In this document: positions 1 to 7,650 of the stretch, one piece after another | Numbering within the stretch: the first letter of the stretch is position 1 | How the letters are laid out: each line of letters begins with the position of its first letter | Source: Balanoglossus misakiensis | Lineage: Eukaryota > Hemichordata | Length of the DNA: 64,000 nt | Reading direction: 5' to 3' | Assembly (NCBI GenBank): GCA_040954595.2 | Contig: JBECUI020000029.1 | Span: forward strand, 248,001-312,000 | Made by a program: the position numbers and the translations under genes | Notes under the pieces: generated by a model | Told to the model about the DNA's origin: nothing | The model's input: only the letters and a program-made list of their open reading frames with translations | The model's database searches: none

Positions 1-687
1 CATATCTGTTGTTTTCCCTGTGTCACTGCCATCAAAGTAAAAATTAGACGTTGTGTAGAGCAAACTCCAATTTTTTGTTCTCAATAAACATGGATGAATT
101 ACATAGAATGTGTTTGTTGTTTACAGTCTTTAAATGACACATTAGATTATGCACTTTACAAAACGTTTCTGAGAAACAAGTGACTAACTAGTTTCTTTCC
201 ACTGTGGCCAACGTGGTTCACTGTTTGTGTCAGAATCTCTCTGTTTTGCAAGGATTTTGAAATCATAGTGGTGACATGCATAGTGAAAATCAGCTACTTT
301 CAAATGTCCGTCATGTTCATGCTGTAATTGAATTTTCAAAGCTGGGCTGGCGTGTTTTTTCTTATTTACATAAGTATCACACTTTATACATGTATCTTCA
401 TGGGGTTTTTTGAGTCCCGTATTTAGGTCCTCTCTCACAATTTTACGAAATATCGTATAACTGACAGTTGTTCTTCCCAGAAGAGATTGGTTGGTTATGA
501 ACTCTCGGTGTAACTGCGATATACTGTGGGCCGGCGCCAGGTACGGTTTAAATCGAGGATTCCTGCAGTAGTGAGATTCTACAATTCTGTGCCTGCGTAC
601 GTGTTCAGTGATATCAGTCAGCAAATTTGGATTGAGTTTCCGACGATGCCCTTTGTGTCGGCCCCTTGCATCTGGCATCAGACCAGT
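1..687. repeat. Left part of the 902-bp tandem duplication, first copy (module 1, left-truncated)
   Basis: This matches 699-1589 almost base for base at a period of 902 bp. It holds the 3' flank and the 3' half of the minus-strand transposase N-half gene. Comparison with module 2 (32201-33091) shows that about 204 bp of this copy lie left of the window. Small fixed differences separate the two copies (for example catatctgttg here against catatctgatg at 903), and the same differences recur in the other modules, so the duplication is older than the amplification of the modules. Positions 1-183 contain no gene; they are the 3' flank of the truncated copy. Confidence 0.9.
184..678 (-). pseudogene. 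Truncated duplicate of transposase N-terminal half
   Basis: This 164-aa frame equals residues 155-318 of the full gene at 1086-2042, from the MPDARG motif to the C-terminus. It differs by two residues (Ala for Asp in LAPxHS, Lys for Arg in GLxKPHE). Upstream of MPDARG the reading diverges into a short satellite-like junction and the far module end, and it meets a stop codon with no in-frame ATG. The Cys cluster and the helix-turn-helix-like region of the full protein are missing. The CxxC knuckle (TCIKCD) and the following H-rich linker remain. It is probably a pseudogene, although ATG-to-stop is open. A chance promoter (octamer plus TATTTATA read on the minus strand near 845-883) lies upstream, so expression of a fragment cannot be excluded. 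Confidence 0.75.
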
Positions 688-698
688 AAAGTTCCATG
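687..698. other. Junction scar of satellite origin between the two 902-bp copies
   Basis: The 12 bases TAAAGTTCCATG sit between the broken transposase gene (…agaccag) and the next copy of the module left end (tgcattcctgg…). The satellite contains accaagTAAAGTTCCACG, and the true array/module boundary at 32200/32201 reads accaagTACAGTTCCACG followed by the same module left end. The scar is therefore best read as the last bases of a satellite array still attached to a module start. It recurs at 33091-33102 and 53620-53631. Confidence 0.75.
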
Positions 699-1589
699 TG
701 CATTCCTGGCCCTGGTTTTATTTATGTTTACAGACAATATTGCATTTTTGTACAAGTATTTTAATCAACTATAAATTTTGAATGTGTCATTTACCTGAAC
801 CGGTCATGTTGACCAGAATGATACATTTCTGCCTTCACTCACCCTATAAATATGTGATTGAGACATAGGTCATTTGCATAAGCTAACATACCAGAAAGTA
901 AGCATATCTGATGTTTTCCCTGTGTCACTGCCATCAAAGTAAAAATTAGACGTTGTGTAGAGCAAACTCCAATTTTTTGTTCTCAATAAACATGGATGAA
1001 TTACATAGAATGTGTTTGTTGTTTACAGTCTTTAAATGACACATTAGATTATGCACTTTACAAAACGTTTCTGAGAAACAAGTGACTAACTAGTTTCTTT
1101 CCACTGTGGCCAACGTGGTTCACTGTTTGTGTCAGAATCTCTCTGTTTTGCAAGGATTTTGAAATCATAGTGGTGACATGCATAGTGAAAATCAGCTACT
1201 TTCAAATGTCCGTCATGTTCATGCTGTAATTGAATTTTCAAAGCTGGGCTGGCGTGTTTTTTCTTATTTACATAAGTATCACACTTTATACATGTATCTT
1301 CATGGGGTTTTCTGAGTCCCGTATTTAGGTCCTCTCTCACAATTTTACGAAATATCGTATAACTGACAGTTGTTCTTCCCAGAAGAGATTGGTTGGTTAT
1401 GAACTCTCGGTGTAACTGCGATATACTGTGGTCCGGTGCCAGGTACGGTTTAAATCGAGGATTCCTGCAGTAGTGAGATTCTACAATTCTGTGCCTGCGT
1501 ACGTGTTCAGTGATATCAGTCAGCAAATTTGGATTGAGTTTCCGACGATGCCCTTTGTGTCGGCCCCTTGCATCTGGCATCAGACCAGT
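699..1589. repeat. 902-bp tandem duplication, second copy (module 1)
   Basis: This is the second copy of the duplication. It starts at the module left-end sequence tgcattcctgg and ends inside the complete transposase N-half gene at agaccagt. The gene-free part, 699-1085, is the 3' flank of that gene. It contains TTTATT at 717-722, which reads AATAAA on the minus strand and is a candidate polyadenylation signal about 365 nt past the stop codon. Confidence 0.88.
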
Positions 1590-2042
1590 TGAACAGTGCA
1601 TCATTTTGCTTAGAACGGTTCTAGTCCGCCTCTCACTAATGCCAAATAATTTCAGGAATGCATTTTTGCAGACAGTAACCGTTTCACCGCCTTCATTCAC
1701 CAGGTGATAACGAACCGATTTCTTGTGTGACTTCATCTGCATATCCATCAGTTTGTAGAGCATCAAGTTCTGTTCATTATACACGCGACCATCAAAATAT
1801 TTTCTCGTGGTGCCTAAAACATGCGTACTCCCAAGCTTCCGCATACAATTCCCTTGAACGCAGGCGCATTCCAAGGAAAGACTGTCAATATCTGGAAAAG
1901 GGCGATTTTTCCTTGGTTTTTGTCTCGGACACGTCTTTTTAGAATTCCTACGTGGCTTGTTGGCTCGAGCTGACAGTTCGGTTCTGCGTTGCTGCCACAC
2001 AGGAATGGGTTCCCACGCATAAGCAACTCCCCGGCAGGCCAT
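1086..2042 (-). CDS. DDE-like transposase, N-terminal zinc/DNA-binding half (module 1)
   Basis: This 318-aa protein starts at the ATG in a strong Kozak context (ACCATGG); an in-frame GTG two codons upstream is not a credible eukaryotic start. Features in order are a basic N-terminus, a Cys cluster CxCxxxxC at residues 59-66, a helix-turn-helix-like stretch VCKNAFLKLFGISERRTRTVL (about 124-144), and the family signature DARGRHK…HVRRHRIVESHYCR (about 157-193). The segment VSYTIFRKIVREDLN and a TCIKCD zinc knuckle (C251, C254) follow, then an H-rich linker. From family knowledge this is the N-terminal region of a large group of metazoan transposon-derived proteins whose C-terminal domain Pfam, I believe, calls DUF7869. 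Those proteins are normally one polypeptide. Here the chain stops where the catalytic domain should begin, and that domain is encoded divergently from 2090. Residue 67 is Met here and Leu in modules 2 and 3. The role inferred is binding of element ends. Confidence 0.75.
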   Translation of the reverse strand: MACRGVAYAWEPIPVWQQRRTELSARANKPRRNSKKTCPRQKPRKNRPFPDIDSLSLECACVQGNCMRKLGSTHVLGTTRKYFDGRVYNEQNLMLYKLMDMQMKSHKKSVRYHLVNEGGETVTVCKNAFLKLFGISERRTRTVLSKMMHCSTGLMPDARGRHKGHRRKLNPNLLTDITEHVRRHRIVESHYCRNPRFKPYLAPDHSISQLHREFITNQSLLGRTTVSYTIFRKIVREDLNTGLRKPHEDTCIKCDTYVNKKKHASPALKIQLQHEHDGHLKVADFHYACHHYDFKILAKQRDSDTNSEPRWPQWKETS

Positions 2043-2089
2043 GGTCACAGCTGAAGTATTTGTTCAAGTACTGACTGACTAAACGCGGC
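2043..2089. promoter_or_regulatory. 47-bp divergent intergenic region between transposase halves
   Basis: Only 47 bp separate the two start codons. There is no TATA box; an E-box-like CAGCTG lies at 2049-2054 and a TGACTGACT run follows. Any core promoter must be bidirectional, or transcripts must start inside the opposite ORF. The equivalent positions are 34447-34493 and 54976-55022. Confidence 0.45.
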
Positions 2090-3223
2090 ATGGAACAAAC
2101 GAACGAACGACTTCACGTTCGGAAAAAAAATCGTTGCGAGCTGTTGGGTGCATGCCTCTATAGTTGTCGGCAACCGTTCTTTTTTATTGCTAAACAATGC
2201 TGTCAGAGCATGGAAGGTGTGGTGGAAAACGAACAGAGGTTTTGTACGACCAACGATTGGATGGTGCTACATATGGACTTCCACAAGTCATTGCCGGTTC
2301 CTAAACTCAGCTCTGAAGACTTTTACTTTAAATCGAAATTGCAAATGAAGCTCCTTGGAATTTACAACGGGACAACGGAAAAGATGCATTGTTATGTATG
2401 GACAGAGCTCGATAGCAGAAAGTCTCCCGATGAAGTTATTACCTGTCTAAATCACTTTTTTTATAACTCGGGTGTGACCAGCAGACATGCAGTTATTTAC
2501 AGCGACAACTGCCGTGCCGAATTCAAGTGTGGGAAGTTAATGTTTTACTATGACTATCTGTTACGAAAGGGCGTGTTTCGACGAATTGACTATAAAACTC
2601 TTGTGGCTGGACACACGTACTCCACCTGTGACCGAGTTTTTGCGTCCATTGAAAGGCATGCAAGTCGTTTCCAGAGTATAGAGACACCTCACGATTGGAC
2701 ATCTGTGATTCGAGGATCTTCTCTGAATGGGAACATTGGAGTTACGGAGATGACTCACAGAGACTTTTTCAATTATTCTGATTTCCTGAAAAATGAGTAC
2801 GTTGTGCGTTATGCAGATACAAACAATGTAACTTTTTACTACCAAGCCATGCACTATTTTAATTTTGGAGAAGGAGAAAGGCTTGATACCGACGGCAACC
2901 TCAGAACATTTAGTCATGCAGATAAAGTTTGGGTGAGAACATCTCTAGATCCAAGCGAGACCCCGATTGTAGTCGACTTTAGAAAGAAGAAGCAGAACCG
3001 GCGTTTACAAGATTGTACGCTGAACAAACTTTATCAGGAACGTCGACCACTGGCGAGCAAAGTTTGGCGGGATCTTCAGAGTTTAGCCAAAAATTACCTG
3101 TCTCCGGAGGCAATAGAATTTTATAGGAATCTACCGCTTCAGGAGAGTAGTGGCACCTCTGCAGACCCGTACGCCTTTCATGATGATGACGACGACGATG
3201 ATGATGATATGGGCGGTGGTTGA
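2090..3223 (+). CDS. DDE-like transposase, catalytic half (module 1)
   Basis: The 377-aa protein has an acceptable Kozak context (GGCATGG). After a Cys-rich leader of about 50 residues comes the catalytic region. HMDF gives D63, followed by KLSSEDFYFKSKLQMKLLGIY and then YVWTELDSRKSPDEVITCL; YSDNC gives D139, and GHTYSTCDRVFASIERH gives D181 and E188. These are the motifs of the RNase H-like domain in the DUF7869-type transposon proteins, so D63/D139/E188 (or D181) are candidate metal ligands. The basic tail RKKKQNRR (299-306) is followed by a run of nine Asp (365-373) and GGG. The stop codon overlaps an AATAAA signal at 3223-3228, giving a very short 3' end. M41 is an alternative start. The partner is inferred to be the N-terminal half encoded on the other strand. 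Confidence 0.78.
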   Translation: MEQTNERLHVRKKNRCELLGACLYSCRQPFFFIAKQCCQSMEGVVENEQRFCTTNDWMVLHMDFHKSLPVPKLSSEDFYFKSKLQMKLLGIYNGTTEKMHCYVWTELDSRKSPDEVITCLNHFFYNSGVTSRHAVIYSDNCRAEFKCGKLMFYYDYLLRKGVFRRIDYKTLVAGHTYSTCDRVFASIERHASRFQSIETPHDWTSVIRGSSLNGNIGVTEMTHRDFFNYSDFLKNEYVVRYADTNNVTFYYQAMHYFNFGEGERLDTDGNLRTFSHADKVWVRTSLDPSETPIVVDFRKKKQNRRLQDCTLNKLYQERRPLASKVWRDLQSLAKNYLSPEAIEFYRNLPLQESSGTSADPYAFHDDDDDDDDDMGGG

Positions 3224-3383
3224 ATAAACTGTCCTTTTCATGACGACAGTGATTTTGGATATTTGATGTGCGTGCACAGTTTATATGTAATATTTTCACA
3301 CGAACGAGTTTTGACTGAATTTGATTAAAGAATGTACTCGATAATTAACAAATGTGCTGAATCGTGGTTATTATGTTGTTAAT

Positions 3384-3424
3384 TTTTGTTTGTTTGTTTG
3401 TTTGTTTGTTTGTTTGTTTGTTTG
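3384..3424 (+). repeat. (TTTG)n microsatellite
   Basis: About ten tandem TTTG units are present. The repeat recurs at about 35788-35828 and 56317-56357 with the same surroundings. Confidence 0.9.
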
Positions 3425-3557
3425 TAAACAATTTCCGTTCATTCAACTGGCTACAAAGTTGGATTTTTGTACTGGGAAGCGATAAACTCGCACATCAAAA
3501 CCGGGGAGACTCGATCATTTTTCCCTGCAGGTAGCCTGAAAAGCACCCGGGCAGAGA

Positions 3558-3630
3558 TTACGTCATATATGGTCCACTTTAATACGAAATTATGCAAATG
3601 TGACATTTCACGGAAACGGCGTATATAAAA
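3558..3630 (+). promoter_or_regulatory. SET-gene promoter: CRE-like site, octamer and TATA box
   Basis: TTACGTCA (3558-3565), the octamer ATGCAAAT (3592-3599) and TATATAAAA (3622-3630) occur in order and on the coding strand. The TATA box is 92 bp before the ATG at 3723, which allows a start near 3655 and a leader of about 70 nt. The octamer lies 22 bp upstream of TATA, an arrangement known from strong polymerase II promoters such as H2B histone genes. The TATA copies are at 36026-36034 and 56555-56563. Confidence 0.6.
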
Positions 3631-3722
3631 GCGACCCTGGGCTATTGTTCGGAATGCGTCATCGACGAGAGAGTGACTGATAATTCTTCTACCTCGAGTC
3701 AACCATTCTGTATATACTGAAC

Positions 3723-5060
3723 ATGGCTAGCTGGCGCAGGAAGAGACAAGGCAATGTGCGGTCTGTAATCAACGAACGGCACCGCTCAGTTCAGTGTCCC
3801 TTTCTTCAAAAGTGGATCGGTGAGCAATTGGTATTTTCAGGTCGTTCAGAGGATGAAGTCCAGTCCAGTACTGTATTTGAGAGCTACAAATGTTGGGTTG
3901 AAAACTATTCGTCGGCGGACAATCAAGTAATGATTATGGTTACTAAAGCTCGATTTTTCAAGGTGAGAATGATCGCATTTTTCTTTCCCCCCCCCCCCCT
4001 CCCTCCCTCCCTCCCCCAAGGGACTCGTTTTCTGTCTCTTTTAAACCTGTAACTTAACGAAAAGGAAGTTTTTCACATATCTCTTCGTTGACACTATAGC
4101 AATTTGGAGCGCGGATGCTTCAAGAGAAGAGCGTTACCAAATCAAAGTCGGCCGGGGTTAATATTTATAGAGGTGTTCGTCTGAAAGCTGGTTCGCGAAG
4201 AATCTCAACGGGGAAACCTGAGCACAGTGTACTTCAGACCAGGGCAAGGGCATTTCTTGATGACGCCAGCGTGACCGTTCCGATCGAGGTAAGAATGGTG
4301 TTTTGTTTGGACTAGGACAATAGAACGTTGCAATGAGTGTGTCAATGGGTGTCCAAGTGCAAACGTGGTCTGCTTCTGTCCACAAATGCCATTAATTTTT
4401 GGCAGGATTTATAAAATTGTCAATGAAGAATACAAAAATGAAAAACAACAGTTAATAGCAAACTGGTAGGATTGCAAGGGCTTGTAAAACGGTACACACT
4501 GTACCAGGAAGTTTGCAACACTAATGAAGAATGTATATGATATATTTAGGTGAGAACTGTTCGCGATCGCCGGGACGCAGGACGGTGCGCGTTTTCGACG
4601 AGGGATATTCAAGCCTGGGACGTCGTCTGCGAATACCGGGGCACGGTTATTAGCGTTGAAGAAGCTAGTCGGCGTGATGAGCTTTACAGGGCAGAGGGGA
4701 AACGACCACGCATGTTCCATCTCTACATTGGAAAGAGACACGTTGTGTGAGTGTATCACTTAGTCGAATATATGGTCATATATTGCAAAGCATCTGTCGA
4801 AATAGAAAACGTAATATTGTCTATATTTTCCTCATTAACGCAGCATTGACGGATACGATGTCCCAGCCGGTGAAGAAAATTTAGCAGGCCTAATAAATCA
4901 CAGTCAGCAGAACGCCAACTTGGTACCGGTTCGGATCGGAGAGCGCCTGGTTTTCTTTGCAACCAGGAATCTTTGTCAGGGAGTAGAGCTTTTGTATGAT
5001 TACGGTGACGGGGGTGAAGAGGATTTCTTCAGTGGTTCTCAAACTTTTCCTGAAAATTAA
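3723..5060 (+). CDS. D5-like winged helix fused to KMT5A-like SET methyltransferase (module 1, four exons)
   Basis: The exons are 3723-3962, 4100-4288, 4550-4746 and 4844-5060. All introns are GT-AG (gtgaga…atag, gtaaga…ttag, gtgagt…gcag), and the frame stays open for 280 aa. Residues about 48-110 (STVFESYKCW … KARFFKQFGARML … GVNIYRGVRLK) resemble the winged helix at the C-terminus of poxvirus D5-type primase-helicases (Pox_D5/primase C-terminal family). Residues about 144-265 form a SET domain: GRCAFSTRDI and CEYRGTVIS (motif I), LINHS at 225-229 (cofactor/pseudoknot motif), and ELLYDYGD with catalytic-type Y260/Y262. There is no post-SET Cys cluster. This pattern is closest to KMT5A (SETD8), the H4K20 monomethyltransferase. 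The substrate is unproven. The inferred role is DNA-targeted histone or other protein methylation by the element. Start context AACATGG lies downstream of a TATA promoter. Intron 1 has a poly-C/CCCT tract that varies between modules. Confidence 0.8.
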
Positions 5061-5963
5061 GGCATTAACACATCAACGCTTCGGGGTGTCGTAACGGCGG
5101 CGCGGCGGGGGGGGGGGGGACGTGAAAATGTTTGTATCAGGAACAAAATTCCCGTGCAAATCACCTTGATCCGGGTGGGTGGACTATTCGCGACAAATGT
5201 TGAAATCATACAAAGCATTTTACTTAATTAACCCATTTTTTTCATTTATTTGTTTACAGTTTACAACGTCATAGAGAAGTTGAACTAGAGACTGGATCAG
5301 CGTGGGTGACACCATAGTACACCAATGTTTTCTTCAGTTTGATTCAATTGTAATTTAAAACTGAGATTGCCTAACGCTTTCCCAGATTTTTTTAACCACT
5401 GAGAAACTGTGGGTTTTTTTCTGGGTTTTGGTGCGAGGTGATCTCAGTCAGTGGTGTTAATTTAATTAATCATTTTCTTTTCCTATTTACGTCGACTGAA
5501 ATGTATTTTGATAGGTGATAGTCATACCATAAAAAAAATCTTACGGCGCGACTGCCAAAATGTACATTTATTTGTCCGTTCCAAGTTATTTTGTGTATGT
5601 GTGATGGGTGCCGGTGACTGTGCAGGGTTGATTTCCCTAGAGCGACTGTTATATTCGTTTTCCAACGATGATGAATTTACATGTTATTTGCTTGGCATTT
5701 TGACGCAGAGACACTTCTGAAAACACAAACCTATTAATTATGCCACGGGTGTAAATTGATCACATTAAAAGAGGCTTTAGACGTTTGCCGCGAGCTCCTG
5801 GTGGGCAGAATCTTGTCAGCCCAAATTTGACTATAAGTACATAGCCAATGATGTGACGCTCTCCCACATCCTTCGCCGCGCCTTTTCGCTGATTTACAGC
5901 ATCTTGCGTAAACACTGTCATTTGATCTTGCTTGGCAGAAGTCAACTTGCTCTATACTACATT
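5061..5963 (+). other. Spacer between SET and nuclease genes (module 1)
   Basis: I recognise no gene. It contains a GC-rich stretch with a run of 13 G (5107-5119; 16 G in modules 2 and 3) and a strong acceptor-like pyrimidine tract ending in CAG at 5259, perhaps a 3' UTR splice site. An ATTAAA sits near 5764, and a TATAAG box at 5832-5837 probably serves the nuclease gene. A 70-codon frame at 5508-5720 has no recognisable features. Confidence 0.5.
5832..5837 (+). promoter_or_regulatory. Probable TATA box of the nuclease gene
   Basis: TATAAG lies 127 bp before the ATG at 5964, predicting a start near 5862. This would exclude the upstream in-frame ATG at 5853 and supports the shorter protein. 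The other copies are at 38242 and 58771. Confidence 0.4.
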
Positions 5964-7269
5964 ATGGCGGCCAAGCTCAACTGCATATCAGATAATGCCA
6001 AGGAGCGTTTGAGAGGCATCCTCGCCAGAAGGAGTCGCGTTTCCGGTGACTGTGTGCTCTGGACGGGTGCAGCTTGTCGAAACGGCTATGGCTCTATTAC
6101 GTTCAGAGATGAGAACACTCTAACCGCCTATGTCCATCACATTGCACTCCTAATTAACGGAGTGCAATTGGTGGGCAGGCGGTTAGAGTGTTCTCATCTT
6201 TGCAACGAAAAGCTATGCATCCGCCCAGAGCACATTGTCCAGGAAACGCGACTCCTAAACATTTCACGAAAGACGTGCTTTAAATCCCCAAAAGGGGAGT
6301 GTCACCACGATCCCAGGTGCCTAAGGTGAGTAATCCTCTTCTCATTTGATATGTATTGTGTGACCCTGCAGTTGAAACGCTTTCATCAATAATTTGCGGC
6401 GCGTGGGTAATCTCGGTGTTATTGACAATGCAGCCGGCCCAAACATTTTTAAATTAACACTGTTTCTGACTGTATTAACGAAATGTCCAATTTGCAAGTA
6501 GCCTATAGACAACCCTTTTGAATGAGTTTTGTCTCGTTGAGATTTTATACATAAGGAACAATCTAGATTTATTTTAGAAGACACTGTTCTTTTAAAACAG
6601 CTAGCATAATACAGCTAAATTTCGGAATTTCCGGACAATTTTCGGAATTCCTTTTAAATTTGAGAAATTTTTCATCAGATATAAGTGTTACTATTTATTG
6701 GACATGTTTTTATCATTGTTTACTTTTTAAGGTCATTCTCACCCCCCCCCCCCCCAAAAAAAGCCGCTTTAGGCTTCATGTTCAGTAAAAAATCTGGAAA
6801 GTTCAGCTGAATTTTACACTGATCACACATTTTTGGGAAGGTCTGGCGCAAAATAAAGGATGACAAATGTAAATCTAATGTCACATTTGTAAACCTCTAA
6901 GTATTGTACACTCATTCTATTAAGTATATGCAAATAGTACGGATAATTTTTTCGGAATGTGGAATTCCGAAATTAGTTCGGAACGTGTTAGCAGTGAAGA
7001 GATCACCACTGAGGGTTGGAAGGCCTTGCCAGAAATTAACGCGTAAAGTACGCCCTCACAGGCCATGTAAACAAGGTCAAATAAGGCCGTCTGGCAAACG
7101 AATGATTAATTCAACGCGCCATTTGAGCCGAGCTGAGTTGGTCTGAGTTGCGTATCACACAGACTTAGGCTGAATGTCAGTGGAGTAACCAGTCCGTTTT
7201 AGATTTACCAATGATGTGAATTTAATTTCTTCACCCAGAAAAACAGAACACAACTTGTCTGCAACATGA
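5964..7269 (+). CDS. I-PpoI-like His-Cys box homing-endonuclease-type nuclease (module 1, two exons)
   Basis: The exons are 5964-6325 (donor AAG|GTGAGT) and 7239-7269 (acceptor ttcttcacccag), for 130 aa. The ATG at 5964 was chosen because family similarity starts soon after it; an in-frame ATG at 5853 would add 37 residues. C30, C80, C85 and H90 match the first zinc site of I-PpoI, and C105, C113, H115 and C119 match the second. H78 (SHLC) and N99 match the catalytic His and metal-binding Asn. The spacings from H78 are +2, +5, +5, +9, +6, +8, +2 and +4, against +2, +5, +5, +9, +6, +7, +2 and +4 in I-PpoI. The protein should therefore be a folded, active ββα-metal DNase. Its target is unknown. 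The second exon adds only KTEHNLSAT; an alternative in-phase exon at 7319-7481 would add a Cys/His-rich tail. Most of exon 1's centre is a large inverted repeat (6108-6198). Confidence 0.82.
6108..6198. repeat. 91-bp hairpin-forming inverted repeat inside the nuclease coding exon
   Basis: A perfect 22-bp arm (6108-6129, GATGAGAACACTCTAACCGC…) pairs with 6177-6198. Inside it a perfect 10-bp arm, ATTGCACTCC (6141-6150), pairs with GGAGTGCAAT (6159-6168) around the 8-nt loop TAATTAAC. Unpaired bulges are 11 and 8 nt. The arms encode residues 49-56 and 72-78 of the nuclease, the latter including the catalytic SH. It is identical at 38518-38608 and 59047-59137. Confidence 0.95.
6326..7238 (+). other. 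Nuclease intron (module 1)
   Basis: The 913-nt intron begins GTGAGT and ends TTCACCCAG. It includes a poly-C run at about 6752-6765 (14 C here, 13 in the other modules) and an apparent MITE-like insert at 6615-6976. An AATAAA near 6854 could allow premature polyadenylation. Confidence 0.65.
6615..6976. mobile_element. Possible decayed MITE within the nuclease intron
   Basis: The left end CTAAATTTCGGAATTTCC and the right end, read in reverse complement as CTAATTTCGGAATTCC, form imperfect terminal inverted repeats. Both carry further TTCGGAATT copies nearby. I see no clear target-site duplication, so the call is tentative. The equivalents are 39025-39385 and 59554-59914. Confidence 0.35.
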
Positions 7270-7307
7270 TGCTGGAGGTGACACATGACAGAGAAGTGGA
7301 TCCGCGT

Positions 7308-7650
7308 TGTCAACACAGATGCCAGCATTCAAAAGGGGAGTGCCACCTGCTAAAATCAACTCATCTGCTGTTGGCCCATTTTACCTGTGGCAACTGTTCA
7401 GAGGAGACAACGTTTATTCCGTGCAAGCCAACACGCAATGTTGGGGTCTACCTGTCAACACAGATGCAAGCATTCATGTGAGTGAGTATCAGGACTGACC
7501 TTGTATTTGCTGAATAATTCATAATGCCTATTTTAGAATTCTTAGAGGCATTTGGAGTTCATTGCCTGGTCAACCAAACTACACCCCTTAACAGCTGAAA
7601 CAAAATGCGTATTGTGTTCATTCATTCATTGCATCAATATATATAGGCAA
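7308..7650 (+). repeat. Diverged proto-satellite at module 3' end (module 1)
   Basis: This stretch aligns in order with the satellite's 274/275-bp A unit. Shared pieces are CCACCTG-aaat-AACTCATCTGCTGT-GGCC, the GTGGCA…CAGAGGAGA block, CAGATGC-AGCATTCAT-GTGAGTGAGT, and CCTATT-TAGAATTCTTA-G. GGCATT(G)GAG-TCATTG-CTGGTCA and TTCATTCATTCATTG-CATCAATATAT follow. Identity is clearly below that among array monomers. The cacagatgc-agcattca segment occurs twice here (7314 and 7462). It starts just past the nuclease stop codon. No convincing gene is present. Confidence 0.75.
7319..7481 (+). other. Possible alternative C-terminal exon of the nuclease, Cys/His-rich
   Basis: Splicing from the donor at 6325 to the CACAG ending at 7318 keeps the reading frame and reads CQHSKGECHLLKST…TCGNCSEETTFIPCK… to a stop at 7479-7481. 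The tail repeats the KGECH motif of exon 1, and the DNA aaaaggggagtg-cacc occurs in both places. The polypyrimidine tract is weak, so the exon is only a possibility. Confidence 0.25.

Larger units (their letters stand above)
3224..3722 (+). other. Spacer and SET-gene promoter region (module 1)
   Basis: No gene is visible here. The stretch holds the polyadenylation signal of the transposase gene at its start, a (TTTG)n microsatellite at about 3384-3424, and the promoter of the SET gene near 3558-3630. Confidence 0.6.

Noticed and set aside
2979-3299. His/Arg-rich minus-strand frame of 106 codons
   Set aside because: It is the complement of the Asp-coding GAT/GAC run of the transposase catalytic half. 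The other minus-strand frames inside that gene are likewise shadows.
4409-4759. 116-codon minus-strand frame over SET exon 3
   Set aside because: It is the antisense shadow of a well-supported exon, with no independent evidence.
5508-5720. 70-codon plus-strand frame in the SET-nuclease spacer
   Set aside because: There is no domain, no clear promoter and a poor start context. It begins next to an A-run and looks like chance.
5853-5963. 37-residue N-terminal extension of the nuclease
   Set aside because: It is possible, but it precedes the start expected from the TATAAG box and is outside the family core. The ATG at 5964 is preferred.
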